In this document: positions 1 through 8,739 of the stretch, piece by piece
Position numbering within the stretch: the stretch's first letter is position 1
Layout: the number at the start of each line of letters is the position of its first letter
NCBI RefSeq assembly: GCF_002028425.1
Contig: NZ_CP020042.1
Location: forward strand, 310,001 to 374,000
Source of the DNA: Streptomyces katrae
GTDB lineage: Bacteria; Actinomycetota; Actinomycetes; Streptomycetales; Streptomycetaceae
Direction: 5' to 3'
DNA length: 64,000 bases
The notes under the pieces: generated by a model
The model's database searches: none
Told to the model about the DNA's origin: nothing
Seen by the model: only the letters and a program-made list of their open reading frames with translations
Made by a program: the position numbers and the translations under genes

Positions 1-1091
1 CGGTCGTCGCGTCCGGCGGCGAAGGCCTCTTCGGCGAGGCCGGTGAGGCGGGCCACCCGCTGTTCGATCCACAGCCGGTGGCCGGGGTCCCCGGCCGAGC
101 CGCCGAGGATCCAGCTGCGCAGGGCGACACGGATCAGGGCGGAGGACGGCGGCCGTTCGGTGGGCGGGGTGTGCAGGCCGAGCAGGTGGCCGCCGTGCCA
201 GATCTCCTCGCACAGCCACAGCAGTTCGTCCGGTACGCGCAGGCCCGCCAGGCCGGCCCGGGCGCGCTCCCACCGTCGCCCGGCGCGCTCCGCGGCGGGT
301 GTGCCGCGCAGGTACGCCTCCCGCGACAGGAACAGCGGCTCGCCGTCCGCGCCGCCGGGGGCGGTGAGGATCACGTGGGCGTGGCCGTGCGGGCGGTGGA
401 CGAGCACCGGCGGGGGCTGCGGCAGGGTGCCGGCGGGGCCCGGCCGTGCGACCGCCGGGGCCTCGACGTCGTCGGCGAAACAGGCCGAATGCCGGGGCCC
501 GTAGCGGTCGTTGCCGACGATGCTGGCCGTTCCGGTGTGTTCCACCAGGTGCGGGACCGAGATCAGCACCCTGCGGCGGCGCGCGGCCAGCTCGCGGGCC
601 AGCACCACGTCGTCGGGTTCCGCCGGGGCGCCCTGCCGGGGCACCGCCGACAGCAGTGCCGTCACATCGCTGCGGGGCAGCAGCAGCGCCAGGGTGGGGA
701 CCCACTCCCCCGGCACGGCGGGCACCCAGGAGGCGCCCTGGAGGGCGGCGGCGCGGGTCGCGGCGCCGTTCCACGAGTTCCAGTTTGCGTAGAAGGCGAG
801 CGGTGTGTCCGGGTGCTCCCGGACGGCCGTCTCCACGCGCCGCAGGAAGTCCCGGCACAGCTCGACGTCGTCCTGGAGCACGAGGTGGTGGGTGGCTCCG
901 GGGCGGATCCGGGACCAGGCCTCCCGGGCCGTGCGCAAGGTGGTGGGCGGCCCGTCCGGCTCGGGGTCGACGGCGGTCACGGCCTGCCAGGGCCGCAGGG
1001 CGCCGGCCAGCCGGGCCGCCTCCTCCAGGCGCCGGGGATGGGCCATGACGGCCGCGCTGATCACGGGTGCGCGCCCGGTGGCGGGGCTCAA
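1..1091 (-). CDS. Glycosyltransferase-like protein (C-terminus beyond left edge)
   Basis: A minus-strand reading frame runs off the left edge of the window, with about 363 codons visible. The product begins with a stretch around AAVMAHPRR and contains LVLQDDVELC and GNDRYGPRHS. This resembles nucleotide-sugar-dependent glycosyltransferases that carry an acidic metal-binding motif (here QDDVE). No signal peptide or membrane helix is seen. The start is uncertain. A TTG at 1091 overlaps the stop of the upstream gene as TTGA with AGAGG just before it, and GTG at 1064 and ATG at 1046 are alternatives. The overlap implies translational coupling with the GT2 gene upstream, so the two probably modify the same surface glycan or metabolite. 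Acceptor and sugar cannot be inferred. Confidence 0.6.
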   Translation of the reverse strand, partial: MSPATGRAPVISAAVMAHPRRLEEAARLAGALRPWQAVTAVDPEPDGPPTTLRTAREAWSRIRPGATHHLVLQDDVELCRDFLRRVETAVREHPDTPLAFYANWNSWNGAATRAAALQGASWVPAVPGEWVPTLALLLPRSDVTALLSAVPRQGAPAEPDDVVLARELAARRRRVLISVPHLVEHTGTASIVGNDRYGPRHSACFADDVEAPAVARPGPAGTLPQPPPVLVHRPHGHAHVILTAPGGADGEPLFLSREAYLRGTPAAERAGRRWERARAGLAGLRVPDELLWLCEEIWHGGHLLGLHTPPTERPPSSALIRVALRSWILGGSAGDPGHRLWIEQRVARLTGLAEEAFAAGRDD

Positions 1092-2245
1092 CGGGACGCC
1101 TCTTCCCCGGGTTGCGGGGCGGCGGCCACGGAGTCGGCCGTCTCCCGGACGCTGTGCCAGCCCCGGTCGCCGCGTGCCCATTCCCATACGGCGCGGTAGA
1201 CGGCGAGGGCGCCGACCAGGTGCCAGGGCACGACCAGGGCCCAGGCCAGGCCGTCGACCCGGTCGCGGTACTCGGGGCTGCGCCGGGCGCCCAGGACGCA
1301 GGCCGCGTCCGCCACCACCACGGCGGCCGCCGCCTTGCGCGCCCGGGGCGAGACGGCCGCGGCGGCGAGGAGGGCCGGCATCGCGGCCCTGGCCGCCAGG
1401 CTGCCCACCGTGACCGCGCCCAGCAGGCGTCCGCGCGGGGAGAGTTCGGGCCAGTTCACCACCACGGCCCGCAGCTGTCCCCGGGCCCACCGGGCACGCT
1501 GGCGCAGGGCCGCTGCGGTCCGGTCGGTCGAGCTGACCCGCGACGGCCGCCGCAGGAAGCCGGTGGAGGCGCCCTGGCTCATCAGCCGCAGGGACCAGTG
1601 GTAGGACTCCTCGACGTCGTCCGAGCGGATCGGGCGGAGGGTGTCCCAGGTGGCGCTCCAGGCGTAGACCGAACTGCCCGCGACGACGTGGACGTCGGCG
1701 GCCCGGGCCAGTCCGCGCACCGACGCGTGCCACACCGCGTCCTCGGCGGTCTTCACGCGTGAGGTCAGCCGCGGGCCGGGCTCCGCGACCTCCTCGGCCT
1801 GGACCAGGGCGTAGCCCTGCTCCAGGGCCCACACCGCTTCCGCCGGCTGGCCGGGATCGGGCACGACGTCGGCGTCGACGACGGCGACGACCTCGCCGTC
1901 CGCGTGCGGGAAGGCGTGGTTGAGGGCGGTGCCCTTGGGGCTCATGCCCGGCAGGCGCAGGATCCGCCAGTCCAGTTCGGGGCGGCCGGCGGCGGCCCGG
2001 GCGTCCTCGGCCCGCTCCGCCTCCTGCGCGTGCTCGGGGCCGTCGGCGACGAGCCACAGCACCTGGAGCAGTTCCGCCGGGTATTGCAGTGCGGCCACGG
2101 CCCGGGCCGAGCGGGCGAACGTCGCGGCGGTCTCGCGGTGGAACGGCATCAGGAGGGTGAGGCGCCGGGCGGGCCGCCAGTGCGGCGGCGGCGGGGCCGC
2201 CGCGTAGGGGCGCAACGGCCAGGTGGGGACCAGGATGTCGGTCAT
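1088..2245 (-). CDS. Family 2 glycosyltransferase (membrane-associated)
   Basis: A 385-aa inverting glycosyltransferase with a GT-A fold. The nucleotide-sugar-binding acidic motif is AVVDADVVPD (D124, D126). A second acidic motif is SDDVEES near residue 209, and a QRARW motif lies at 249-253. Together these are the D,D,Q-x-x-R-W signature of processive or cellulose-synthase/hyaluronan-synthase-like GT2 enzymes. Hydrophobic segments after residue 270 suggest membrane anchoring at the C-terminus. The ATG at 2245 is chosen because homology begins soon after it; upstream in-frame codons have no family match. It is divergent from the RibD-like gene and couples to the next glycosyltransferase through a TTGA overlap. 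The pathway is not recognisable from neighbours. Confidence 0.8.
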   Translation of the reverse strand: MTDILVPTWPLRPYAAAPPPPHWRPARRLTLLMPFHRETAATFARSARAVAALQYPAELLQVLWLVADGPEHAQEAERAEDARAAAGRPELDWRILRLPGMSPKGTALNHAFPHADGEVVAVVDADVVPDPGQPAEAVWALEQGYALVQAEEVAEPGPRLTSRVKTAEDAVWHASVRGLARAADVHVVAGSSVYAWSATWDTLRPIRSDDVEESYHWSLRLMSQGASTGFLRRPSRVSSTDRTAAALRQRARWARGQLRAVVVNWPELSPRGRLLGAVTVGSLAARAAMPALLAAAAVSPRARKAAAAVVVADAACVLGARRSPEYRDRVDGLAWALVVPWHLVGALAVYRAVWEWARGDRGWHSVRETADSVAAAPQPGEEASR

Positions 2246-2569
2246 CGGTGCCCCGGCACGGACAGCGGCGGGGATAACGGTTTGCGCTCTTGCGTGGTGG
2301 ACCGGGACAAGGTGACTCCTCCGTGAACGACTGTCAGGTTCCAGCTGTAGGTTGGTCCGACGGTGCACCGGATCTCATCCGGTGGAGGGTCCCGCAGAGG
2401 GCGGGTACGCAGATCGACTCGGCCGTCGAGACCGGTGGGCTCCAAGATCGACGGCACGCATTGGACTGTACCAATCGCCCGGCGTCAGGCCAACCCTGTT
2501 CTCCGGCCGGTGCAGTCGCGCTACAGCCGTGGTGCAGTCGCCCTGTCCCCCGCCTCGAGGAGCCTTCGC
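2246..2569. promoter_or_regulatory. Divergent intergenic region with a perfect hairpin
   Basis: This 324-bp gap between the GT2 gene and the RibD-like gene holds no convincing gene. A perfect inverted repeat, CACCGGAT then CTC then ATCCGGTG, occupies 2366-2384. It is not followed by a T-tract, so an operator or mRNA structure is as likely as a terminator. I looked for the conserved FMN-riboswitch blocks expected upstream of some riboflavin genes and did not find them. Confidence 0.45.
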
Positions 2570-3721
2570 ATGCCCCGTCCCTACGTCCTGCTCTCGGCCG
2601 CCGTCTCGCTGGACGGCTGCCTCGACACCCCTCCCGGGCAGCCGCGGCTGCTGCTGTCCAACGAGGAGGACTTCGACCGCGTCGACTCCGTGCGCGCCTC
2701 CTGTGACGCGGTCCTCCTCGGAGCCGGCACGCTGCGGGCCGACGACCCCCGCGTCCAGGTGGCCTCCGCCGGCCGGCGCGCGGCCCGCGCCGGCGCCGGC
2801 CTCCCCCCGCACCCCGTCAAGGCCACCGTCACGCGCAGCGGCGACCTCGACCCGGGCCGGCGGTTCTGGCACCACGGGGGCACCAAGGTCGTCTACGCGG
2901 TGGGCCGCGCCGCCCGGGACAGGGCGGTGGCGGCCCTCGGCGGCCTGGCCACGGTCCACCAGGTGGCGCAGGACGACGTGTGGCCTCAGGTCCTCGACCA
3001 CCTGCACGGCCTCGGCGTACGCCGGCTGATGGTCGAAGGCGGCGGCTCGGTCCACACCCAGTTCCTGCGGCAGGGGCTGGCGGACGAACTCCAGCTGGTC
3101 ATCGCCCCGGTCATCGTGGGCGGGGCGGACGCACCCCGGATGTTCGGCGCGGGCGGCTACCCGGGCGGTCCGCAACACCGGCTGGCGCTCGCCGAGTCGC
3201 GGCGGATCGGCGATGTGACCCTGCTGCGCTACGCCACCCACCGCCGCCCGGGCACCGGCGCGCGGGCCACCGCCGCCGACGCGGTCTGGCTCGGGGAGGC
3301 CTGCGCACTGGCCGCGGCCTGCCCGCCCTCCACGACGGCCTTCTCGGTCGGGGCGATCGTCGTCGCCGCCGACGGCCGCGAGCTCGCCCGGGGCCACTCC
3401 CGCGAAGGGGGCGACGCCCGCGTCCACGCGGAGCAGGCCGCGCTCGCCAAGGTGCGCGGCGGTTCCGGCCTGGCCGGAGCCACCGTCTACAGCAGCCTCG
3501 AACCCTGCGGGCATCGCGCCTCGTACCCGCACCCGTGCGCGGAACTGATCGCCGGGGCCGGGGTGCGGCGCGTGGTCACGGGCTGGCGGGAGCCCGACAC
3601 CTTCGTGCCGGGCGCGAACGGCACCGAGCGGCTCCGGGAGCGGGGCGTCACCGTGGTGGAGCTCCCCGAGTACGCGGAGGCGGGCCGGGCGCCCAACGCC
3701 CACCTGTCACCCGGGGAGTGA
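2570..3721 (+). CDS. RibD-type bifunctional protein, reductase and deaminase domains in reversed order
   Basis: A 383-aa fusion. Residues 1-225 match the RibD C-terminal (dihydrofolate-reductase-like, NADPH-dependent pyrimidine reductase) domain, with LSAAVSLDG at the start, GAGTLRADDP at 51-60 and the glycine-rich VEGGGS at 155-160. Residues 235-383 match a zinc cytidine/deoxycytidylate-type deaminase: H286-A-E288, then EPCGH (C313) and HPC (C323) as zinc ligands. Classical bacterial RibD has the deaminase first, so the order here is inverted. In riboflavin synthesis these activities deaminate and reduce the pyrimidine made from GTP. No other rib gene is nearby, so a role in a specialised pathway is possible. 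ATG 2570 is chosen because the reductase domain begins there. Confidence 0.8.
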   Translation: MPRPYVLLSAAVSLDGCLDTPPGQPRLLLSNEEDFDRVDSVRASCDAVLLGAGTLRADDPRVQVASAGRRAARAGAGLPPHPVKATVTRSGDLDPGRRFWHHGGTKVVYAVGRAARDRAVAALGGLATVHQVAQDDVWPQVLDHLHGLGVRRLMVEGGGSVHTQFLRQGLADELQLVIAPVIVGGADAPRMFGAGGYPGGPQHRLALAESRRIGDVTLLRYATHRRPGTGARATAADAVWLGEACALAAACPPSTTAFSVGAIVVAADGRELARGHSREGGDARVHAEQAALAKVRGGSGLAGATVYSSLEPCGHRASYPHPCAELIAGAGVRRVVTGWREPDTFVPGANGTERLRERGVTVVELPEYAEAGRAPNAHLSPGE

Positions 3722-3766
3722 CGCAGGGGCGGGCGGCGGGCGGCAGGCGTCCGTCCGCCCGCCGCC

Positions 3767-3802
3767 CGGACGGACGGGCGGACGGGCGGACGGGCGGACG
3801 GA
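3767..3802. repeat. CGGA/CGGG tetranucleotide repeat between convergent genes
   Basis: Nine tetramers of CGGA or CGGG run in tandem, alternating for most of the tract, in the 162-bp gap between the RibD-like gene and the neocarzinostatin-like gene. The upstream sequence CGTCCGTCCGCCC can pair with part of the tract, so it may act as a bidirectional terminator for the convergent genes. It is a simple-sequence tract likely to vary in copy number. Confidence 0.6.
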
Positions 3803-3883
3803 GGGTGCCCGCCGCCGGACCTCCCGGCCGCCGGTGCCGATCGCCTGACGGGAGCGGGGCCGAGGCGTCGCGGCGGGGTGCCG

Positions 3884-4687
3884 TCAGCCGCCGGCCGGGG
3901 CGCTGGCCGGGGCGAAGCGGACGGGGTGGGACACCGAGTGGGGGCCGCGGACCCGGGTCCCGAACACGACCACCTCGCAGCCCGGGGCGACCCGGCAGTC
4001 GACGGTGCGCCCGTCGACGGTGGTGAAGGACGCCGACAGCACGACCTCCTCGTCCAGCCGCCCCTGGTCGGTGGTGGCGGGCGGGCGGCCCCGGGTGCGG
4101 CAGCCGGTGGCCTCGGTGGAGCCGGCCGCGCATTCCATGACCAGCGAGTGGTACTGCGGCTCGTAGCCGCGCCCGGTGACGTGTACGGACTGGCCGTCCA
4201 CCAGCCCCTCGGACGGGTCCGCCCCCACGGTGGGAGCCGCTTCGAGCGCGCCGTGGGGCCGGAAGCCCAGCGCGACGGTGGTCAGGACGGCACCGGTGTT
4301 GTCCGTCAGGGCCAGCCGGCACGGGTGCGCCGCGGTGGCGGTGCGGCAGTCGAAGGTGCCCGCGCCGGTGACGAGTTGCGCGTAGAGCTTCTTGGGCGAC
4401 TTCGCCAGGGTGCCGTCCGGCAGCACGCGGAACTGCCGTCCGGTGTCCTCGTCACAGGCCCCCGCCACCGTGTCCGGGGCGCACAGCTCCACCCACACGT
4501 ACGCCTTGGGCGGGCCGCCCTTGACCGAGAAGCCGACGACGTCCCCGTCGAGCAGCCCGCCGGTCCGCTGCACCACCAGCTGCGGGGTCGCCGGACGCGC
4601 CTGCGCCGCCGCCCCGACCACGGCCGGTCCGGCCCCGGCCAGGGCCAGTACCAGCCCGGCCCTGCCGAGAACCCCCCATAATCCCAT
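3884..4687 (-). CDS. Secreted protein with two neocarzinostatin-like domains
   Basis: A 267-aa predicted exported protein. A hydrophobic signal sequence (LGRAGLVLALAGAG) is followed by two beta-rich domains of the neocarzinostatin/macromomycin apoprotein type. Domain one holds GLLDGDVVGF and the paired-cysteine stretch DCRTATAAHPC. Domain two holds GLVDGQSVHVTG and VDCRVAPGC. In enediyne producers this fold binds and protects a chromophore, but stand-alone homologues are common in Streptomyces and have no known ligand. No enediyne genes are visible here, so chromophore binding should not be assumed. ATG 4687 is used because it directly precedes the signal peptide. It is convergent with the RibD-like gene and lies downstream of the sedolisin gene on the same strand. 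Confidence 0.75.
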   Translation of the reverse strand: MGLWGVLGRAGLVLALAGAGPAVVGAAAQARPATPQLVVQRTGGLLDGDVVGFSVKGGPPKAYVWVELCAPDTVAGACDEDTGRQFRVLPDGTLAKSPKKLYAQLVTGAGTFDCRTATAAHPCRLALTDNTGAVLTTVALGFRPHGALEAAPTVGADPSEGLVDGQSVHVTGRGYEPQYHSLVMECAAGSTEATGCRTRGRPPATTDQGRLDEEVVLSASFTTVDGRTVDCRVAPGCEVVVFGTRVRGPHSVSHPVRFAPASAPAGG

Positions 4688-4803
4688 CGCGGATCCCTTC
4701 TGCTGCGCCTGCCTGTCGGGTCGGGGGGATCCTCCTGTTCCGGGCCGCCCGCCACAAGGACGCGAACAGGCCGTCACCGCCGGCGGGGGACCGGCCCGGA
4801 GCG

Positions 4804-6198
4804 TCAGCCGCGGCGGCCTTCGCGGGCCAGGGCGGGGACGAAGCGGGCCGCGTCCAGGGTGCCGACGCCGGTGGCCATGTCGTAGCCGTCCACCGCCCGG
4901 TAGCCGGTGACGCCCTGGTAGCTGTTGTCCGTGCCGTCGTTGACGTCGACGATGCCGGTGGACCGGTCGTACGCGGAGCGGCCGTACAGGCGGTACAGCG
5001 CCTCGTGGATGTCGCCCAGGCGCTTGCCCGCGGCCTGGTCGGCCAGGGCGACGATGCCGGCGAACAGGGGGCTGGACTCACTGGTGCCGCCGGAGACGTC
5101 CCAGCCCGTGGCCGCCGGGTCGTAGCTGGAGTAGAGCCACGCGCCGCCGTCGACCGCGGCGGCCATGGAGATGTCCGGGGTGCCGCGGCGCGGGCCGACG
5201 GTGTTCTTGACGCCGTTCTGGAAGGAGGGGCGGGTGAAGACGTGGGACTGGCCGCCGCCGCCCGCGCCGTGGTCGTTGTAGACGCTCTCGGGGGCGGTGC
5301 GCCTGCCCGTGTCGTCCAGGTGGAGCTGGGTTCCGCCGACGGAGGTGACGAGGGGGTCGGAGGAGGGCCAGGAGTTGACGCGCTCGTGGTAGTAGCCCGT
5401 GCCGTCGGCGGTGTTGTCGGTGGCGCCGCCGTCGCCGGAGGAAGCCAGGACGGTGACGTGGTTGCGGGCGGCGGCCTCGAAGGCGTAGCGGAGCTTCTTG
5501 ATGCTGGAGAAGTCGCCCTGGTCGAAGCCGGGGAAGGTGTTCTCCGTGGCGCCGAAGCTCTGGGTGATCACGTCGCCGATGCCGTGGTCGATCAGGGCCT
5601 TCTCGGCGTCCATCATCTCCGGCAGTCCGGTGGTGCCCTCGGTCTCGGCGACCGCGGTCTCCACCAGGACGATCTTCGCGTCGGGTGCCACCGCGTGCGC
5701 CATCTCCACGTCGAGGGTGGTCTCGCCGGCCCAGCCCAGCATGTCGGCGTTCTTCGGGTCCCAGGCGGGGACGTTGCCCCACTTGACCACCTGCACCTTG
5801 GTGCTGGGTATCCCGAACTGCCTGCTGTAGACGTCCAGGTCGTGCTGGACGGTGGGCGAGCCGAAGGAGTCCACGATGACGATCGTGCGGCCCTTGCCGG
5901 TGATGCCCGCCTTGTACAGCGGGCCCAGGTCGTAGGCCTCGCGGTACTGCAGCGGGGTGTAGCAGGCGATCTTCCACTTGGCCCGGCACTCCTCCACGGA
6001 GAGCGGGCTCCCCACGGCGCGGACCAGCTGGTGCCCGGCGACGGCCGGACGCGCCACGGTGCGCGGGAGGGTGGATCCGTGCCCGGAGGCGGTGACGGTC
6101 CCGGCCACCGGGGCGGCCGCCGCGGCGGTGAGCGCGAGGCCGGCGACGGCGGCCGTGGTGAGCGCGACGCGCGGCCACGTACGACGGACTGGATGCAT
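4804..6198 (-). CDS. Secreted S53 family (sedolisin) serine-carboxyl protease
   Basis: A 464-aa exported endopeptidase. A signal peptide is visible at residues 5-35 (VALTTAAVAGLALTAAA). The sedolisin triad is present: GETTLDVEMAHA supplies E159 and D163, ASSGDGGA supplies the oxyanion Asp near 256, and SGGTSESSP supplies the nucleophile S373. A C-terminal calcium site is suggested by ATGVGTLD. Only a short region (about 60 residues) separates the signal peptide from the catalytic domain, so the pro-domain is unusually small compared with pro-kumamolisin enzymes. The ATG at 6198 is followed directly by the signal peptide and preceded by GGGAG; more upstream starts would destroy it. The next gene on this strand is the neocarzinostatin-like protein 116 bp away. 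An M4 protease is divergent. Confidence 0.85.
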   Translation of the reverse strand: MHPVRRTWPRVALTTAAVAGLALTAAAAAPVAGTVTASGHGSTLPRTVARPAVAGHQLVRAVGSPLSVEECRAKWKIACYTPLQYREAYDLGPLYKAGITGKGRTIVIVDSFGSPTVQHDLDVYSRQFGIPSTKVQVVKWGNVPAWDPKNADMLGWAGETTLDVEMAHAVAPDAKIVLVETAVAETEGTTGLPEMMDAEKALIDHGIGDVITQSFGATENTFPGFDQGDFSSIKKLRYAFEAAARNHVTVLASSGDGGATDNTADGTGYYHERVNSWPSSDPLVTSVGGTQLHLDDTGRRTAPESVYNDHGAGGGGQSHVFTRPSFQNGVKNTVGPRRGTPDISMAAAVDGGAWLYSSYDPAATGWDVSGGTSESSPLFAGIVALADQAAGKRLGDIHEALYRLYGRSAYDRSTGIVDVNDGTDNSYQGVTGYRAVDGYDMATGVGTLDAARFVPALAREGRRG

Positions 6199-6593
6199 GG
6201 CGGACTCCCTTGGGGGGTGGCGCCGCTCGAGGCGGCTCCCGCGATCACACCCGCCAAGTCCTGAGCAGAACAAGGCTGTTTGACGCTTGATATCGAACGC
6301 TTTACCTGAATGCGGGACACGTCGCCGAGTACCAAGACTGGACCAAGTCCCGCCCTGGATCAGCCGAGTTGAGCGGGTGTCGCCCCATTCGCACCACGCC
6401 ACGGTGTCCGCTCAGCGGACGCGCACCGGCGAAATCCGGACGCCTTTCGGCCAATACCTGACGTGTCCATGGCGATCATGGAGATCGCTGGCAACCTCTC
6501 CCCATCCCCAGCTGGAGTTGATCGACACGCTGCACCCGGCCGGCCCATCCCGGCCGCCGGTTCCACCCCCCACCACTCCGAAGGAGTCCCCGC
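6199..6593. promoter_or_regulatory. Divergent promoter region of two secreted protease genes
   Basis: This 395-bp gap lies between the S53 gene (leftward) and the M4 gene (rightward). No gene is seen in it. An AT-richer stretch around 6270-6310 (TTTGACGCTTGATATCG) could carry a promoter. A perfect 7-bp palindrome with one central base, GTCCGCT-C-AGCGGAC, occupies 6406-6420 and is a candidate operator. The arrangement would allow joint control of both exported proteases. Confidence 0.4.
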
Positions 6594-8633
6594 GTGAATT
6601 CCACGCACCGGCGGAACGCCACCGCCACCGGCGCCCTGCTCGCCGCCGCAGCCCTGCTCACCGTCGGCGTCCAGGCGGGCAGCGCCAGCGCGCAGCCCGG
6701 CGGTTCCGCGAACCCGGCCGCCGCCAAGGGCCAGCCCCGCAACCCGGGCGCGCTGCCCGCGCAGCTCACCCCGTCCCAGCGCGCCGAGCTCATCGCCAAG
6801 GCGCAGAGCACCACGGCCGCCACGGCCAAGGAGCTCGGCCTGGGCGCCCAGGAGAAGCTCCTCGTCCGCGACGTGGTCAAGGACCAGGACGGTACCACCC
6901 ACACCCGCTACGAGCGCACCTACGAGGGACTCCCCGTCCTCGGCGGCGACCTGGTCGTCAACCGCACCTCCGCCGACCGCACGCAGAGCGTGAGCAAGGC
7001 GTCCAACGCCCAGCTGCAGGGCGTCTCCACCTCCGCCCCGGCCGACGCTCCGGCGACCGCCTCCGCCAAGGCCCTGGACGCCGCGAAGGCCGTCGGCTCC
7101 AAGGCCGACAAGGCCGACATCGCGCCCCGCAAGGTCGTGTGGATGGCCAACGGCGTGCCGACCCTGGCCTACGAGACCGTCATCGGCGGGCTCCAGGACG
7201 ACGGCACCCCCAACCAGCTCCACGTCATCACCGACGCCAAGACCGGCGCGAAGCTGCACCAGTGGCAGGGCATCGAGACCGGTGTCGGCAACACGCACTA
7301 CAGCGGCCAGGTCACCCTCGGCACGTCGAAGTCCGGCACGAACTTCACCATGAACGACACGGGCCGCGGCGGTCACAAGACCTACAACCTGAACCACGGC
7401 ACCTCGGGCACGGGCTCGCTCTTCAGCCAGGCCACCGACACCTGGGGCAATGGGGCCAACTCCAACGCCGCCACCGCGGGCGCCGACGCCGCCTACGGCG
7501 CCGGGGTCACGTGGGACTTCTACAAGAACGTCTTCGGCCGCTCCGGGATCCGCGGCGACGGCGTCGCCGCCTACTCCCGCGTCCACTACGGGAACGCCTA
7601 CGTCAACGCGTTCTGGGACGACAGCTGCTTCTGCATGACCTACGGCGACGGAGCCGGCAACAACGACCCGCTGACCTCGCTGGACGTCGCCGGCCACGAG
7701 ATGTCGCACGGCGTCACCGCCGCCACCGCGGGCCTGGAGTACAGCAACGAGTCGGGCGGCCTGAACGAGGCCACCTCCGACATCATGGGCACCTCCGTCG
7801 AGTTCTACGCCAACAACCCCAGCGACCCGGGCGACTACCTCATCGGCGAGAAGATCGACATCAACGGCGACGGCACCCCGCTGCGCTACATGGACAAGCC
7901 GAGCAAGGACGGCGGCTCCGCCGACGCCTGGTACTCCGGCGTCGGCAACCTCGACGTCCACTACTCCTCGGGCCCGGCCAACCACTGGTTCTACCTGGCC
8001 TCCGAGGGCTCCGGCGCCAAGACGATCAACGGCGTGAACTACAACTCGCCGACCTCCGACGGCCTGCCCGTCACCGGCATCGGCCGGGACAAGGCCCAGC
8101 TGATCTGGTACAAGGCCCTCACCACCAAGTTCAACTCCACCACGGACTACGCGGGTGCCCGCGCGGGCACGATCGCCGCGGCGACCGAGCTGTACGGCGC
8201 GGGCAGCGCCGAGGTCAACGCCGTCACCGACGCCTGGGCCGCCGTCAACGTCGGCGCCCGTTCGGGCGGCGGCAACCCGAACCCGGGGAACGTCTTCGAG
8301 AGCACCACGCAGGTGGCCATCCCGGACTCCCCCGGCCCGGCGGTCACCTCGTCGGTCGCCGTCACCGGGATCACCGGGAACGCGCCGAGCACCCTCAAGG
8401 TCGGCGTGAAGATCACCCACACCTACGTCGGTGACCTGCAGATCGACCTCGTGGCCCCGAACGGGACCACGTTCCGCCTGCAGAACTCCTCGTCGGACTC
8501 CACGGCCAACCTGGACAAGACGTACACGGTGAACGCCTCGGCCGTGGCGGCCAACGGCACCTGGAAGCTGAAGGTCCAGGACAAGGCCGCTGCCGACACC
8601 GGCACGATCACCGACTTCAAGCTCACCTTCTGA
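6594..8633 (+). CDS. Secreted M4 family (thermolysin-like) metalloprotease with C-terminal P-domain
   Basis: A 679-aa extracellular zinc endopeptidase. The signal peptide (LLAAAALLTVGVQAGSASA) is followed by an FTP/PepSY inhibitory pro-region, where YERTYEGLPVLGGDLVV at about residue 102-118 is typical. The M4 catalytic domain has H368-E-M-S-H372 and, 20 residues on, the third zinc ligand E392 in GGLNEATSD. After a Gly/Asn/Pro linker near residue 562, the last 110 residues form a proprotein-convertase P-domain (VGDLQIDLVAPNGT). That domain usually aids folding or substrate binding and is often removed during maturation. A GTG start is used with GAAGGAGTC 8 bases upstream. A strong terminator follows the stop. 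Length fits multidomain Streptomyces members of the family. Confidence 0.93.
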   Translation: MNSTHRRNATATGALLAAAALLTVGVQAGSASAQPGGSANPAAAKGQPRNPGALPAQLTPSQRAELIAKAQSTTAATAKELGLGAQEKLLVRDVVKDQDGTTHTRYERTYEGLPVLGGDLVVNRTSADRTQSVSKASNAQLQGVSTSAPADAPATASAKALDAAKAVGSKADKADIAPRKVVWMANGVPTLAYETVIGGLQDDGTPNQLHVITDAKTGAKLHQWQGIETGVGNTHYSGQVTLGTSKSGTNFTMNDTGRGGHKTYNLNHGTSGTGSLFSQATDTWGNGANSNAATAGADAAYGAGVTWDFYKNVFGRSGIRGDGVAAYSRVHYGNAYVNAFWDDSCFCMTYGDGAGNNDPLTSLDVAGHEMSHGVTAATAGLEYSNESGGLNEATSDIMGTSVEFYANNPSDPGDYLIGEKIDINGDGTPLRYMDKPSKDGGSADAWYSGVGNLDVHYSSGPANHWFYLASEGSGAKTINGVNYNSPTSDGLPVTGIGRDKAQLIWYKALTTKFNSTTDYAGARAGTIAAATELYGAGSAEVNAVTDAWAAVNVGARSGGGNPNPGNVFESTTQVAIPDSPGPAVTSSVAVTGITGNAPSTLKVGVKITHTYVGDLQIDLVAPNGTTFRLQNSSSDSTANLDKTYTVNASAVAANGTWKLKVQDKAAADTGTITDFKLTF

Positions 8634-8660
8634 CCCGCGGCCGACCGGCCGTGATCCGAA

Positions 8661-8699
8661 CACGGGTGCCCGGAGCCTTCGAGGCTCCGGGCACCCGTG
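8661..8699 (+). terminator. Strong intrinsic terminator after the M4 protease gene
   Basis: A perfect 17-bp stem (8661-8677 with 8683-8699, starting CACGGGTGCCCGGAGCC) encloses a TTCGA loop. It lies 27 bp after the M4 stop and also before the end of the convergent acyltransferase gene, so it may act in both directions. No U-tract follows, as is common in Streptomyces. Confidence 0.85.
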
Positions 8700-8739
8700 C
8701 GTGCGCCGCCCGCCTGCCGCCGGGGCGGCGGGGCCGGCG

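Noticed and set aside
78..1199. Long plus-strand open frame of 373 codons
   Set aside because: It is antisense to the left-edge glycosyltransferase gene and shows only Gly/Arg/Ala-rich composition caused by high GC.
2246..2569. FMN riboswitch upstream of the RibD-like gene
   Set aside because: The conserved blocks of the RFN element are absent; only a simple hairpin is present.
3884..4687. Part of an enediyne biosynthetic cluster
   Set aside because: No polyketide synthase, cassette or tailoring genes are adjacent; the fold alone is not enough.
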